The notes under the pieces were generated by a model. That model ran no database searches, was not told where the DNA came from, and was given only the letters and a program-made list of their open reading frames with translations. 64,000 nt of DNA from Thermomonospora echinospora (lineage in GTDB: Bacteria > Actinomycetota > Actinomycetes > Streptosporangiales > Streptosporangiaceae): assembly GCF_900108175.1 (NCBI RefSeq), contig NZ_FNVO01000021.1:59619-123618 (forward strand). Reading direction: 5' to 3'. Of this stretch, positions 45,211 to 53,313 are shown one piece after another (position 1 is the first letter of the stretch; each line of letters begins with the position of its first letter). A program made the position numbers and the translations under genes.

Positions 45211-46389
45211 TCAGCGCTGCGCCGCCTGCTGTTCGAGCAGGCGCTTGCGGTAGGGGAGGATGAGCGTCGGCGCGTTCCAGCCGAGAACGCCGGTGATCTC
45301 GCCGTCCGTGCGGTACACGGCGACGAACTTGCCGCCGTCCACCGAGCCCTCCTCGACGGTCACCTCGCTGCCCTCGGGCAGGATTCCGTGGGCCTGGATC
45401 TTGACCTCGTACTGGTCGGTCCAGAAGTACGGCAGCGGAGAGAACGGCTTCACGTCGCCGTGCAGCAGGTTGTGCGCCGCGGCGGCCCCCTGCTCGGTGG
45501 CGTTCATCCGGTGCTCCAGCCGCATCCGGCGCCCGTACCGGGGGTTGATCCAGGAGGCGACGTCGCCCGCCGCGTAGATGCCGGGCGCGGCCCGGCAGTA
45601 CTCGTCGCATTCGACGCCGTCGCCGAGCGGCAGCCCGGAGCCGCTCAGCCACTCCACCGCGGGCACCGCCCCGATGGCCACCAGTACGCAGTCGGCCGGC
45701 AGGACGGTGCCGTCGGACAGGGCGACGGCCGTGACCTGGCCGTCCTCGCCTTGCAACCCGCCGACGCCGGCACCGGTGCGTACGTCCACGCCGCGGTCGC
45801 GGTGCAGCCCGGCGACGGCGGCGGCGACCTCGGGGCCGACCTGGCGGATCATGGGCTGGGGGAGGGGATCGACGACGGTGACGTCCAGCCCCATGCCGCG
45901 GGCGGAGGCCGCCACCTCCATGCCGAGGAACCCCGCGCCGACGATGACGACCCTGCGGCAGGCCCGGAAGGCGGTGCGCAGCTCGACCAGGTCCGGATGG
46001 CTGCGCAGAACGTGCACCCCGGCCAGGCGGTGCCCCTCCGGAAGGCGGCGGGGCTGCACGCCGGTGGCGATGACCAGGCCGTCGAAGGCGAGGTCGGACC
46101 CGTCGTCCAGGCGCACCAGGCGACGCTCGGCGTCCAGAGCGCAGGCCCGGCCGTGGAGCAGGCGGACGTCCAGGTCGGCGTAGTGCCCCTCCTCGCGCAG
46201 CCGGGTCCGTTCGTCGTCCCAGGCGCCGGTGAGGACCTGCTTGGACAGCGGGGGACGGTCATAGGGCAGCGCCGGCTCCTCACCGAGCAGCACCAGGGAG
46301 TCGCCGTACCCCTCGCGGCGCAGGGACTCCACGGCGGCGACACCGGCCGCCCCGCCGCCCACCACGACGACGTTCTGCATTGATCTCAT
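45211..46389 (-). CDS. FAD-dependent ferredoxin reductase
   Basis: A 392-residue reductase of the rhodocoxin/putidaredoxin-reductase type. FAD motif NVVVVGGGAAGVAAVESLRREGY, the PYDRPPLSKQVL motif, the second GxGxxG for NAD in VVIVGAGFLGMEVAASARGMGL, and the FAD-ribityl motif IYAAGDVASWINPRYG. The C-terminal W/Y motif is PYFWTDQYEVKIQAHG. ATG 46389 follows GAGAGG. It should carry electrons from NADH to the 64-residue ferredoxin and on to the P450. Its promoter region, shared with the thiolase gene, holds the same palindrome as the P450 operon promoter. Confidence 0.9.
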   Translation of the reverse strand: MRSMQNVVVVGGGAAGVAAVESLRREGYGDSLVLLGEEPALPYDRPPLSKQVLTGAWDDERTRLREEGHYADLDVRLLHGRACALDAERRLVRLDDGSDLAFDGLVIATGVQPRRLPEGHRLAGVHVLRSHPDLVELRTAFRACRRVVIVGAGFLGMEVAASARGMGLDVTVVDPLPQPMIRQVGPEVAAAVAGLHRDRGVDVRTGAGVGGLQGEDGQVTAVALSDGTVLPADCVLVAIGAVPAVEWLSGSGLPLGDGVECDEYCRAAPGIYAAGDVASWINPRYGRRMRLEHRMNATEQGAAAAHNLLHGDVKPFSPLPYFWTDQYEVKIQAHGILPEGSEVTVEEGSVDGGKFVAVYRTDGEITGVLGWNAPTLILPYRKRLLEQQAAQR

Positions 46390-46520
46390 GGGCCTGACCT
46401 CTCGGGATCGACTCCGGCAGGGCGCGCGCACCCGGCTCTCGGCGCCGCCCGTCCCGCCTCGGGCCCCTCACTGTTCACAGGGATACCCTCCATCAGTACA
46501 CTGAACGACGCTAGAAAAAT

Positions 46521-46534
46521 TGAACTGCGGTTCA
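46521..46534. promoter_or_regulatory. TGAAC-N4-GTTCA operator, second locus
   Basis: TGAACTGCGGTTCA in the spacer between the ferredoxin reductase and the DUF35-thiolase gene. The arms are identical to those at 43885-43898. Half sites TGTTCA (46472) and TGAAC (46502) lie nearby. Confidence 0.65.
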
Positions 46535-46586
46535 CTATCTCATCACGTCCGGCCGGCATGGCGGCGGCGTGGAGCGAGGAGACGAC

Positions 46587-48263
46587 GTGGCCGGACCCCC
46601 GGGACGCCCCCTGCCGCTGCTCACACAGGAGAACGAGTTCTTCTGGACCTCCGGGGCGGACGGCCGGTTGCGCTTCCAGGAGTGCGAGTCGTGCGCGGCG
46701 CTGATCCACCCGCCGCAGCCGGTCTGCCGGTACTGCCGGGGCACCCGGATCGGGGTGCGCGTCGTCTCCGGATACGCGACGCTCGTCGGCTTCACCGTCA
46801 ACCACCGGTTCAGCCTGCCCGGGCTGCCGGCGCCCTACGTCGTGGCACAGGTCGCCATCGAGGAGGACCCCCGCGTCAGGCTCACCACCAACGCCGTCGA
46901 ATGCGACCCCGAGCGGCTCGAACTGGGCATGCGGATGGAGGTCGTCTTCGAGCAGGTCGAGGACGTGTGGCTGCCGCTGTTCCGCCCCGCCGCCGAGCAG
47001 GACGAGCAGGGCGAACCGGGAGAGCGGGCCGGGCTGCCGCCGGACGAGGTCGAGCCGGACCAGATGCGGCGCCACGTGCGCCCGATGGCCACGCCGGACA
47101 AGTTCGAGGACAAGGTCGCCGTCACCGGTATCGGGATGTCGCAGCTCGGGCGCCGCCTGATGGTCCCGCCGCTGTCGCTGACCGTGCAGGCGTGCGAGCG
47201 TGCGATCGCCGACGCCGGCCTGACCATGGACGACATCGACGGCCTGGCGACGTACCCGGGGGCCGGGCAGTTCGGCGGGTTCGCCGAAGGGGGAGTGACC
47301 GCGCTGGAGGCCGCCCTGGGCATCCGGCCGACCTGGCACAACGGCGGCGGCGAGACGTTCGGCCCGGGCGGCTCGCTGATCGCGGCGATGCTGGCGGTCG
47401 CCGGCGGGCTGGCCCGGCACGTGCTCTGCTTCCGGACCCTGTGGGAGGCCACGCACGGCGAGCTGATACGGCGCGGCAAGATCACCCCGGGCACCGGCCG
47501 TACGCCGAGCTGGATGATGCCCTTCGGGGCGACGTCGGCGGCGCACACCCTGGCCATGAACGCCCAGCGGCACTTCCACCGGTACGGCACCACCCGCGAG
47601 ACGCTGGGCTGGATCGCGCTGAACCAGCGCGCGAACGCGGCGCTGAACCCGACGGCGATCTACCGCGACCCGATGACGATGGACGACTACCTGAACGCCA
47701 GGACCATCACCACGCCGTTCGGGCTCTACGACTGCGACGTGCCCTGCGACGGGGCCATCGCCGTGATCGTGTCGGCCGTGGACGCCGCGCGGGACCTGGC
47801 CAAGCCGCCCGTCCTGGTGGAAGCGGTCGGCACCCAGATCATCGAGCGGATCGAGTGGGACCAGAGCACCTCCACCCACGAGCCGCAGGTCCTCGGGCAG
47901 GCCGCCCACCTGTGGTCGCGCACGTCGCTGCGCCCCTCCGACGTGGACGTGGCCGAGCTCTACGACGGCTTCTCCTTCAACTGCCTGTCGTGGATCGAGG
48001 CGCTGGGCTTCTGCGGCATCGGCGAGGCCAAGGACTTCCTCGACGGCGGCAAGAACATCGCCCGCGACGGCCTGCTGCCGCTGAACACCCACGGCGGCCA
48101 GCTCTCCCACGGGCGCACCCACGGCATGGGGCTGATCCACGAGGCGATCGTCCAGTTGCGCGGCGAGGGCGGCGAGCGGCAGGTGCCGGGCGCCCGGGTC
48201 GCCGTGGTCAGCAGTGGCGGCCTCACCCCCAGCGGGGCGATCCTGTTCAGGACGGACACATGA
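46587..48263 (+). CDS. DUF35 (OB-fold) and thiolase-like domain fusion
   Basis: A 558-residue fusion. Residues 1-150 are a DUF35 acyl-CoA-binding module with a rubredoxin-like zinc ribbon CESCAALIHPPQPVCRYC and an OB fold (YATLVGFTVNHRF). Residues about 175-558 are a non-decarboxylating, SCP2/lipid-transfer-type thiolase domain (VAVTGIGMSQLGRR, ADAGLTMDDIDGLATYPG, AELYDGFSFNCLSWIEALGFCGIGEAKDFLDGG, NTHGGQLSHGRTHGMG). In steroid catabolism separate DUF35 and Ltp proteins join into retro-aldolases that remove side chains; here they are one polypeptide. GTG 46587 is five bases after GAGGAG. Lies opposite the ferredoxin reductase, 200 bases apart. Confidence 0.85.
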   Translation: MAGPPGRPLPLLTQENEFFWTSGADGRLRFQECESCAALIHPPQPVCRYCRGTRIGVRVVSGYATLVGFTVNHRFSLPGLPAPYVVAQVAIEEDPRVRLTTNAVECDPERLELGMRMEVVFEQVEDVWLPLFRPAAEQDEQGEPGERAGLPPDEVEPDQMRRHVRPMATPDKFEDKVAVTGIGMSQLGRRLMVPPLSLTVQACERAIADAGLTMDDIDGLATYPGAGQFGGFAEGGVTALEAALGIRPTWHNGGGETFGPGGSLIAAMLAVAGGLARHVLCFRTLWEATHGELIRRGKITPGTGRTPSWMMPFGATSAAHTLAMNAQRHFHRYGTTRETLGWIALNQRANAALNPTAIYRDPMTMDDYLNARTITTPFGLYDCDVPCDGAIAVIVSAVDAARDLAKPPVLVEAVGTQIIERIEWDQSTSTHEPQVLGQAAHLWSRTSLRPSDVDVAELYDGFSFNCLSWIEALGFCGIGEAKDFLDGGKNIARDGLLPLNTHGGQLSHGRTHGMGLIHEAIVQLRGEGGERQVPGARVAVVSSGGLTPSGAILFRTDT

Positions 48264-48341
48264 GGCCCGGGCGCGCGTTGCCACGGACCCGCCACGGCGG
48301 GAACGTGCCCGCACCGGCGATCGAATTGGCGGGAGAGTGAT

Positions 48342-48857
48342 ATGGCGGACGCCGATGTCGTCGCGCTGCTGCTCGTACGGCTGGTCGTGGGCATCACCAT
48401 GATCGCGCACGGGCTCAACCACTGGCGGGGTGGTGGCCGCATCGAGGGCACCGCCCGCTGGTTCGGCGGGCTCGGCCTGCGGCACGGGAAGCTGCAGGCG
48501 TGGATGAGCGTGGTCACCGAGATCGGCGCGGGCGCCCTGCTGATCATCGGCCTGCTCACGCCGCTGGCCTGTGCCGCGGTCATCTCCGTGATGCTGGTCG
48601 CGGGCCTGCTCGCGCACCGGCCGAACGGGTTCTTCGTCTTCAAAGACGGCTACGAGTACGTCCTCGTGCTCGCGGTGACCTCGCTGGCGCTGGCGATGCT
48701 GGGGCCGGGGAAGCTGTCGGTGGACGACGCCGCCGGGATCGACGTGACCGGCTGGGCGGGCGGCGGCATCGCGCTCGGCGTGGCTGTAGTGGCAACGGCC
48801 GGCCTGCTCGCGACGTTCTGGCGCCCGCAGCCCAAGGAGGCCGACCAGCCCGCCTGA
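48342..48857 (+). CDS. DoxX family membrane protein
   Basis: A 171-residue DoxX-like protein with four membrane spans. VALLLVRLVVGITMIAHGLNHW, then FGGLGLRHGKLQAWMSVVTEIGAGALLIIGLLTPLACAAVISVMLVA are typical; a final span GGIALGVAVVATAGLLATFW precedes a charged tail. DoxX proteins associate with quinone or thiosulfate redox and with cell-envelope redox balance; here the gene follows the thiolase fusion by 78 bases, in the same direction. Ribosome site GGGAGAG precedes ATG 48342. A link to the redox enzymes of the cluster is inferred only. Confidence 0.85.
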   Translation: MADADVVALLLVRLVVGITMIAHGLNHWRGGGRIEGTARWFGGLGLRHGKLQAWMSVVTEIGAGALLIIGLLTPLACAAVISVMLVAGLLAHRPNGFFVFKDGYEYVLVLAVTSLALAMLGPGKLSVDDAAGIDVTGWAGGGIALGVAVVATAGLLATFWRPQPKEADQPA

Positions 48858-48878
48858 CGGCCCCGCCACACCGCACCG

Positions 48879-48912
48879 ACCGGCCGTTCCCTCCACGGGG
48901 GGAACGGCCGGT
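48879..48912. terminator. Hairpin between DoxX and TetR genes
   Basis: ACCGGCCGTTCCC (48879-48891) pairs with GGGAACGGCCGGT (48900-48912), 8-base loop, in the short spacer of two convergent genes. Confidence 0.85.
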
Positions 48913-48915
48913 TCC

Positions 48916-49494
48916 TCACGGGTGTGCGGACGCCGGTGCTCTGAGGCGGAGGATGCGGCGGGCCGTGCCGAGCAGGTGGCGGCGCAGGGTGCCGTCGTCG
49001 AGGCCGGCCAGGCGGGGGTCGGTGCCCATGATCAGCAGGCCGCTGACCATGGCCGCGTTGACCAGCGCCTCGGGGTCGGGCTCGGGGCCGGCCAGCAGCC
49101 GGGTGATCCGCTCCTCGATCGCCTGCAGGGTGGGATGGCCGCGGACGAGCCGGATGATGGCGGGGTCGGACTGCAGGACGCTCGTCAGCCGGCGGTTGTC
49201 CACGACCAGGTCGACCAGGCCGGACAGGACGGTCTCCACCCGCTCGGACCGGCGGCGCCGCCCCTCGGCCGTCTCGGTGATGTGGGCGAGCCGGTCCAGG
49301 GCCGGTGCGATCACCGCCCAGACGAGGTCGTCCTTGGTGCGGAACTGGTGGTAGACGGCGGCCTTGGTCACGCCGAGCTCGTCGGCGATCATCTGCAGGG
49401 AGGTGCCGCTGACACCGTGCTGGGCGAACAGGTCCAGCGCGACGGTCAGCAGCCGTTCCCGGGCCGTTCCCGCGCGCTGTTTCCGGTGCACCAT
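48916..49494 (-). CDS. TetR family repressor, probable owner of the 23-bp-phased operators
   Basis: A 192-residue regulator. HTH: GTARERLLTVALDLFAQHGVSGTSLQMIADELGVTKAAVYHQFRTKDDLVWAV, closely like TetR repressors of fatty-acid and steroid genes. The ligand domain ends VSGLLIMGTDPRLAGLDDGTLRRHLLGTARRIL. ATG 49494 (MVHRKQR) is preferred over an earlier frame start at 49557. An inverted repeat TTCCGGTG/CACCGGAA (49481-49502) spans the start codon. Its own promoter region carries two copies of a 16-bp palindrome that also occurs three times upstream of the LVIVD gene, so it probably represses itself and that operon. Confidence 0.85.
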   Translation of the reverse strand: MVHRKQRAGTARERLLTVALDLFAQHGVSGTSLQMIADELGVTKAAVYHQFRTKDDLVWAVIAPALDRLAHITETAEGRRRRSERVETVLSGLVDLVVDNRRLTSVLQSDPAIIRLVRGHPTLQAIEERITRLLAGPEPDPEALVNAAMVSGLLIMGTDPRLAGLDDGTLRRHLLGTARRILRLRAPASAHP

Positions 49495-49587
49495 CACCGG
49501 AACCCTACCAACGTCCGGTGCCCGTACCGACGCTCTCGCGGGCGGCCCGGACGGCACGCCGGCCTGTGCACCGGGGGACCCGCCTGG

Positions 49588-49626
49588 CTAGCCGTTCGAC
49601 TATAGAAAACATAGCCGAGCGGCTAG
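49588..49626. promoter_or_regulatory. Two operators, 23 bp apart, over the TetR promoter
   Basis: CTAGCCGTTCGACTAT (49588-49603) and ATAGCCGAGCGGCTAG (49611-49626) are copies of a palindrome TAGCCG-N2-CGGCTA, offset by 23 bp. On the minus strand, TATAGT (49604-49599), a good -10 for the TetR gene, overlaps the inner edge of one copy. Confidence 0.8.
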
Positions 49627-49627
49627 C

Positions 49628-49978
49628 AAACTTGTCAGCCATCTACTAGGAGCGCGCTGGCCGTCCCGCTACCGTGAGATCACCTCGGCGCTGTCTCCCG
49701 AACGCCGTGGGCGACAGCCGCCCGGGACCGCGCGGATTCTTGCGTGTCCGCGTTCCTCTGCGGGTGCCGTCTTTGTGGAAAGGGTCTTGCGGAGGCCCCG
49801 GGAAAGCCATCGGCTGCGTTTTTCGTTTGCCCGGGAACAAATCTGCTCCGCGCCTTGCCCGGGCTCTCTGTTCTTGATGTGCAAGCAGCTCAGAGTCTTG
49901 CTGAGGTAAGCGCTCCGGGTCGGCGCGAGCCTGCTTTCGTCCCTTCCCCGCGCCGTCGAGCCCAATGAAATCCGGGTC
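49628..49978. other. Non-coding stretch upstream of the lipase promoter
   Basis: About 350 bases, less GC-rich than the genes around it. I see no gene, RNA motif or repeat here; several short frames exist on both strands but none has a ribosome site or recognisable product. Confidence 0.4.
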
Positions 49979-50007
49979 TTGTCGGCGACCGAATCAAAAC
50001 GTACGTT
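49979..50007 (+). promoter_or_regulatory. Lipase promoter
   Basis: TTGTCG (49979-49984), exactly 17 bases, TACGTT (50002-50007), followed by ACTCGCGGGAAAC. The -35, spacing, -10 and the downstream ACTCGCGG-AAA sequence recur at 51708-51736 before the LVIVD gene. Confidence 0.75.
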
Positions 50008-50058
50008 ACTCGCGGGAAACATGCCGTCGAGGAACGACGGCGGAAGGGACGCAGAGAA

Positions 50059-51318
50059 ATGAAGATCCCACCCCCCGGAACCGCGTCTCGGCGCCGTTCC
50101 CGCCTGCGCCCGGCCCTGCGCGCCGCATCGGCGGCCGCGCTGAGCGCCGTGCTCATGCTCACCGGCCTCGTCGCGGGCGCCACGGCGGCGCAGGCCGCCC
50201 CCACCCCCTCCGAAGACCCCTTCTACACGCCGCCGGCGCCACTGCCGGCGGGCGGGCCCGGCACGGTCATCCGCTCACGGGAATCGCGCTTCTCCGCCGA
50301 CTCCACCGTGAAGTCCTGGCAGGTGCTCTACAAGTCCGAGTCGGCCACCGGCGCGTCGATCGCGGTCTCCGGGACGGTCCTGGTGCCGGGCGCGCGGTGG
50401 ACGGGCCCGGGTCCGCGCCCGCTGGTCTCCTACGGTGTCGGCACCCGCGGCATCGGTGACCAGTGCGCGCCCTCCTACACCCTGAGCGGAGGCTTCGACT
50501 ACGAAAGCGGACTGATCAACCAGGCGCTCCAGAAGGGCTGGGCCGTCGCGGTCACGGACATGGAGGGCCTGGGCACCCCCGGAATGCACACCTACGAGGT
50601 GGGCCGTTCCCAGGGCAAGGCGGTGCTCGACATCGCCCGCGCCGCCCAGCGGCTGCCCGGCACTGGGCTGACCACCGCCACGCCGGTGGGGCTGTGGGGC
50701 TACTCCCAGGGCGGCACCTCCACCGGCTGGGCGGCCGAGCTCGCGCCCACCTACGCTCCCGAACTGTCCCTCAAGGGAGCGGCGGCCGGTGGAGTCCCCG
50801 CCGACCTCATCGTGGTGGCGCGCTACCTGGACGGCGGCCTGGGCATGGGGCTGGCCTTCACGGCCGCCGTCGGCTACGACGCCGCCTACCCCGAGCTGAA
50901 CCTGGCGGGCTACCTCAACGACGCCGGCAGGGCGCTGCTCGCCAGGGGCCAGAGCCTGTGCCTGGTGAGCGCCGACGGGATCTCCACCTACCTCGGGACC
51001 GCCTTCAAGCGCATCTCCGACTACACCACCACCGACCCGCTGGCGACCCCGGCCTGGCAGCGGCGGCTCAACGAGAACAGGCTCGGTTCGGCCGCCCCCG
51101 CCGTGCCGGTGTTCCAGGGGCACGCGCTCTTCGACGAGATCATCCCCCTCACCCAGGCCGACCGGCTGCGCCGCGACTGGTGCGCCAGGGGCGCCAACGT
51201 CACCTGGAAGGTCTACCCGCTGGCCGAGCACGCTCTCGGGCTGGTCGGCAGCATGCCCGACGCCCTGCGGTTCCTGGCCGACCGCTTCGCCGGCACGCCC
51301 GTCCGGGGCAACTGCTGA
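50059..51318 (+). CDS. Secreted lipase (LIP/secretory lipase family)
   Basis: A 419-residue exported alpha/beta hydrolase. A long Sec signal, with basic start and hydrophobic AASAAALSAVLMLTGLVAGA then ATAAQAAP, cleaves near residue 45. The nucleophile elbow is GLWGYSQGGTS (Ser about 216), the acid lies in HALFDEIIPL (Asp about 359) and the base in LAEHALGLVG (His about 391). Cysteines such as GIGDQCAPSY and RRDWCARG suggest disulfides. The family, first known in Candida and common in actinomycetes, hydrolyses triglycerides or sterol esters. ATG 50059 follows GGACGCAGAGAA, a weak ribosome site. Its promoter matches that of the LVIVD operon, so both should respond to one signal. Confidence 0.88.
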   Translation: MKIPPPGTASRRRSRLRPALRAASAAALSAVLMLTGLVAGATAAQAAPTPSEDPFYTPPAPLPAGGPGTVIRSRESRFSADSTVKSWQVLYKSESATGASIAVSGTVLVPGARWTGPGPRPLVSYGVGTRGIGDQCAPSYTLSGGFDYESGLINQALQKGWAVAVTDMEGLGTPGMHTYEVGRSQGKAVLDIARAAQRLPGTGLTTATPVGLWGYSQGGTSTGWAAELAPTYAPELSLKGAAAGGVPADLIVVARYLDGGLGMGLAFTAAVGYDAAYPELNLAGYLNDAGRALLARGQSLCLVSADGISTYLGTAFKRISDYTTTDPLATPAWQRRLNENRLGSAAPAVPVFQGHALFDEIIPLTQADRLRRDWCARGANVTWKVYPLAEHALGLVGSMPDALRFLADRFAGTPVRGNC

Positions 51319-51354
51319 CCGCAGGCGCGCAGGTCCGCCGCCACCGAAAATGAA

Positions 51355-51416
51355 CTAGTCGACCGGCTAGCCATGAGCTAGCTGGTCGGCTAGTCGGAAA
51401 CTAGCCGATCGGCTAC
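51355..51416. promoter_or_regulatory. Three operators, 23 bp apart, upstream of the LVIVD operon
   Basis: CTAGTCGACCGGCTAG (51355), CTAGCTGGTCGGCTAG (51378) and CTAGCCGATCGGCTAC (51401) repeat the palindrome seen at 49588 and 49611, with the same 23-bp step. A possible promoter sits inside: TAGTCG (51391-51396), 17 bases, TACACT (51414-51419). Confidence 0.85.
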
Positions 51417-51707
51417 ACTCCCGGCAGTCGCGTCAATCGGTACCCCCGATCCGCGACGGCTCTCACCCACGGCGGAGAGCCGCCACAAGGCGTGCGCCGT
51501 TTCGTGCTGTCATTTTTCTCATTGCCCAGGGAACGGCCCCGGGCGGTGTGGTGAGGGCGAGCGGCGACTTGGTGGGCCCTTGCGGAAATCCGCTGGGGGC
51601 GGCAATGGCCGGTCGCGTGTTTCTACAGGTCAGAGTGTATTTAATGCATCCCTCCCGATGGTCGTTCCGGAGCCGTCCCGGCGGGAGGGGTGTTCGAGAA
51701 CAAGGTC

Positions 51708-51736
51708 TTGTCGAGAAGTAATAAGTCGTTTATGTT
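51708..51736 (+). promoter_or_regulatory. Promoter of the LVIVD-DUF305 operon
   Basis: TTGTCG (51708-51713), exactly 17 bases, TATGTT (51731-51736), then ACTCGCGGAAAATG. Matches the lipase promoter in both boxes, the spacing and the initially transcribed region; GGTCTTGTCG is shared at the -35 end. Confidence 0.75.
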
Positions 51737-51768
51737 ACTCGCGGAAAATGTGGCTTCGGGGAGGTTCG

Positions 51769-53313
51769 ATGAGCTCAGTGGACCGTGCGGAAATGCCGAC
51801 CACCGCCGGCGGTCGGGGCACCGGTGAGCGAGATCCCCGGTGGAGCCGGCGCACGGGAGTCCGGGTGGCCGGGGCACTGGCCGTGGCCGCGGTCACCGTG
51901 TCCCCGGTGGCCGGCGGCGTCGAACGGGCCGCGGCGGTCGCACCGGTCGACACGAAGGTGCCCCGGGCGAACTGCGGGCCCGGCTCGTCACCGGAGACCG
52001 GCCTGCAGGGCCAGGTGCCGCTGGCCGACCGCAAGAGCGGACGCAGCCAGCGCGGCTACTGGTGCAACCTGGAGCTGGTCAGCCGGTACCAGGGGCAGGG
52101 CCAGGGCACGGTCGGCGCCTCCTACGGCAAGTGCCAGTACCTCGGGACGATCCTGCCGAGCGCGGTGACGGCCAAGCGGTCGGGCGTCAACGTCATCGAC
52201 ATGTCCGACCCGCGCAAGCCGAAGCTGACCGACTCCCTGGTCAGCCCGGCCACGCTCGGCGGGACGTGGGAGACGCTCAAGGTCCACGAGGGCCGGGGGC
52301 TGCTGGCGGCGGTGTCGGTCGGCCTGCTGAGCGGCGGGTTCTTCGTCTCGGTGTACGACGTCAAGACCGACTGCGCCCGCCCCCGGCTGCTCAACGGAAT
52401 CCACGGGACGAAGCTGACGATGCCGGGCCTGTTCCCCGGCCACGAGGCGGGCTGGTCGCCCGACGGGCGCACCTACTGGACGACCGGGACGGTGGGCGGC
52501 ACCATCGCCGCCCTCGACATGACGAACCCGCGCAAACCGCAGGTGATCTACAACGGGACGACCGGCATAGCCAACCACGGCATCGGCGTCAGCCGCGACG
52601 GCAACCGGCTCTACGTCGCCGACCTGCCGGCCGGCATCATCACCTACGACGCCAGTGACGTCCAGCGCCGCAAGCCGCACCCCCGGCTGCGCCTCATCTC
52701 CAAGACGAGCTGGGACGACGGCCTGGTCACCCAGCACGCCATCCCGTTCGTCGACCGGGGCAGGCCGTACCTGGTGGCGGTCGACGAGCTGGGCTCGGGC
52801 GGGGTGCGGATCCTGGACGTCTCCAACGAGCGGCGGCCGGTGACGGTCCGGCAGCTCAAGCTGGAGATCAACCGGCCCCAGCACCGGAAGGCGCGCGGGG
52901 CCGACACCGAACGCAACGGTATCTTCGGCTACGACGCGCACTACTGCTCCCTGGACCGCCTGACCGACCCCACGGCGCTGGCCTGCGGCTGGACGCAGTC
53001 GGGGATCCGGGTGTTCGACATCCGCGACCTGAAGCGGCCCCGCGAGATCGCCTACTTCAACCCGCCCGCCCAGGTCGGCAAGCGCAGCCGCCTGGTCAAC
53101 TCCGCGCACGCGTTCGTCCCGTTCGGCGCGCACTTCTCCGACATCCGCGAGGACTATCCCGACAAGCCGCCGCTGTACCTGGGCGAGACGGACATGACCG
53201 CCGACTGGTGCATGTCGCCGCCGCGCTTCGACGGCGGCCGGCTGTGGGTGTCGTGCGACGACAACGGCGCGCTGCTGCTGCGCTTCACCAACAACGCCTA
53301 CCCCCTGCGATGA
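51769..53313 (+). CDS. Exported LVIVD-repeat / beta-propeller protein
   Basis: A 514-residue secreted protein. Signal segment: TGVRVAGALAVAAVTVSPVAGG, preceded by WSRRTGV, with cleavage around residue 50-58. The body carries repeated strand units of the LVIVD type, for example GVNVIDMSDPRKPKLTDSL, IAALDMTNPRKPQVIYNG, VRILDVSNERRPVTVRQL and IRVFDIRDLKRPREIAYF, consistent with a propeller. Actinomycetes encode such proteins next to DUF305 proteins; their role is unknown, though cell-surface or metal binding is often suggested. ATG 51769 follows GGGGAGG. Five operator copies and a shared promoter place it in the TetR/lipase regulon. Its stop overlaps the DUF305 start. Confidence 0.82.
   Translation: MSSVDRAEMPTTAGGRGTGERDPRWSRRTGVRVAGALAVAAVTVSPVAGGVERAAAVAPVDTKVPRANCGPGSSPETGLQGQVPLADRKSGRSQRGYWCNLELVSRYQGQGQGTVGASYGKCQYLGTILPSAVTAKRSGVNVIDMSDPRKPKLTDSLVSPATLGGTWETLKVHEGRGLLAAVSVGLLSGGFFVSVYDVKTDCARPRLLNGIHGTKLTMPGLFPGHEAGWSPDGRTYWTTGTVGGTIAALDMTNPRKPQVIYNGTTGIANHGIGVSRDGNRLYVADLPAGIITYDASDVQRRKPHPRLRLISKTSWDDGLVTQHAIPFVDRGRPYLVAVDELGSGGVRILDVSNERRPVTVRQLKLEINRPQHRKARGADTERNGIFGYDAHYCSLDRLTDPTALACGWTQSGIRVFDIRDLKRPREIAYFNPPAQVGKRSRLVNSAHAFVPFGAHFSDIREDYPDKPPLYLGETDMTADWCMSPPRFDGGRLWVSCDDNGALLLRFTNNAYPLR

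Noticed and set aside
46386..48896. A long minus-strand frame opposite the DUF35-thiolase and DoxX genes
   Set aside because: The plus-strand proteins have clear zinc-ribbon, thiolase and DoxX motifs; the opposite frame has none and no ribosome site.
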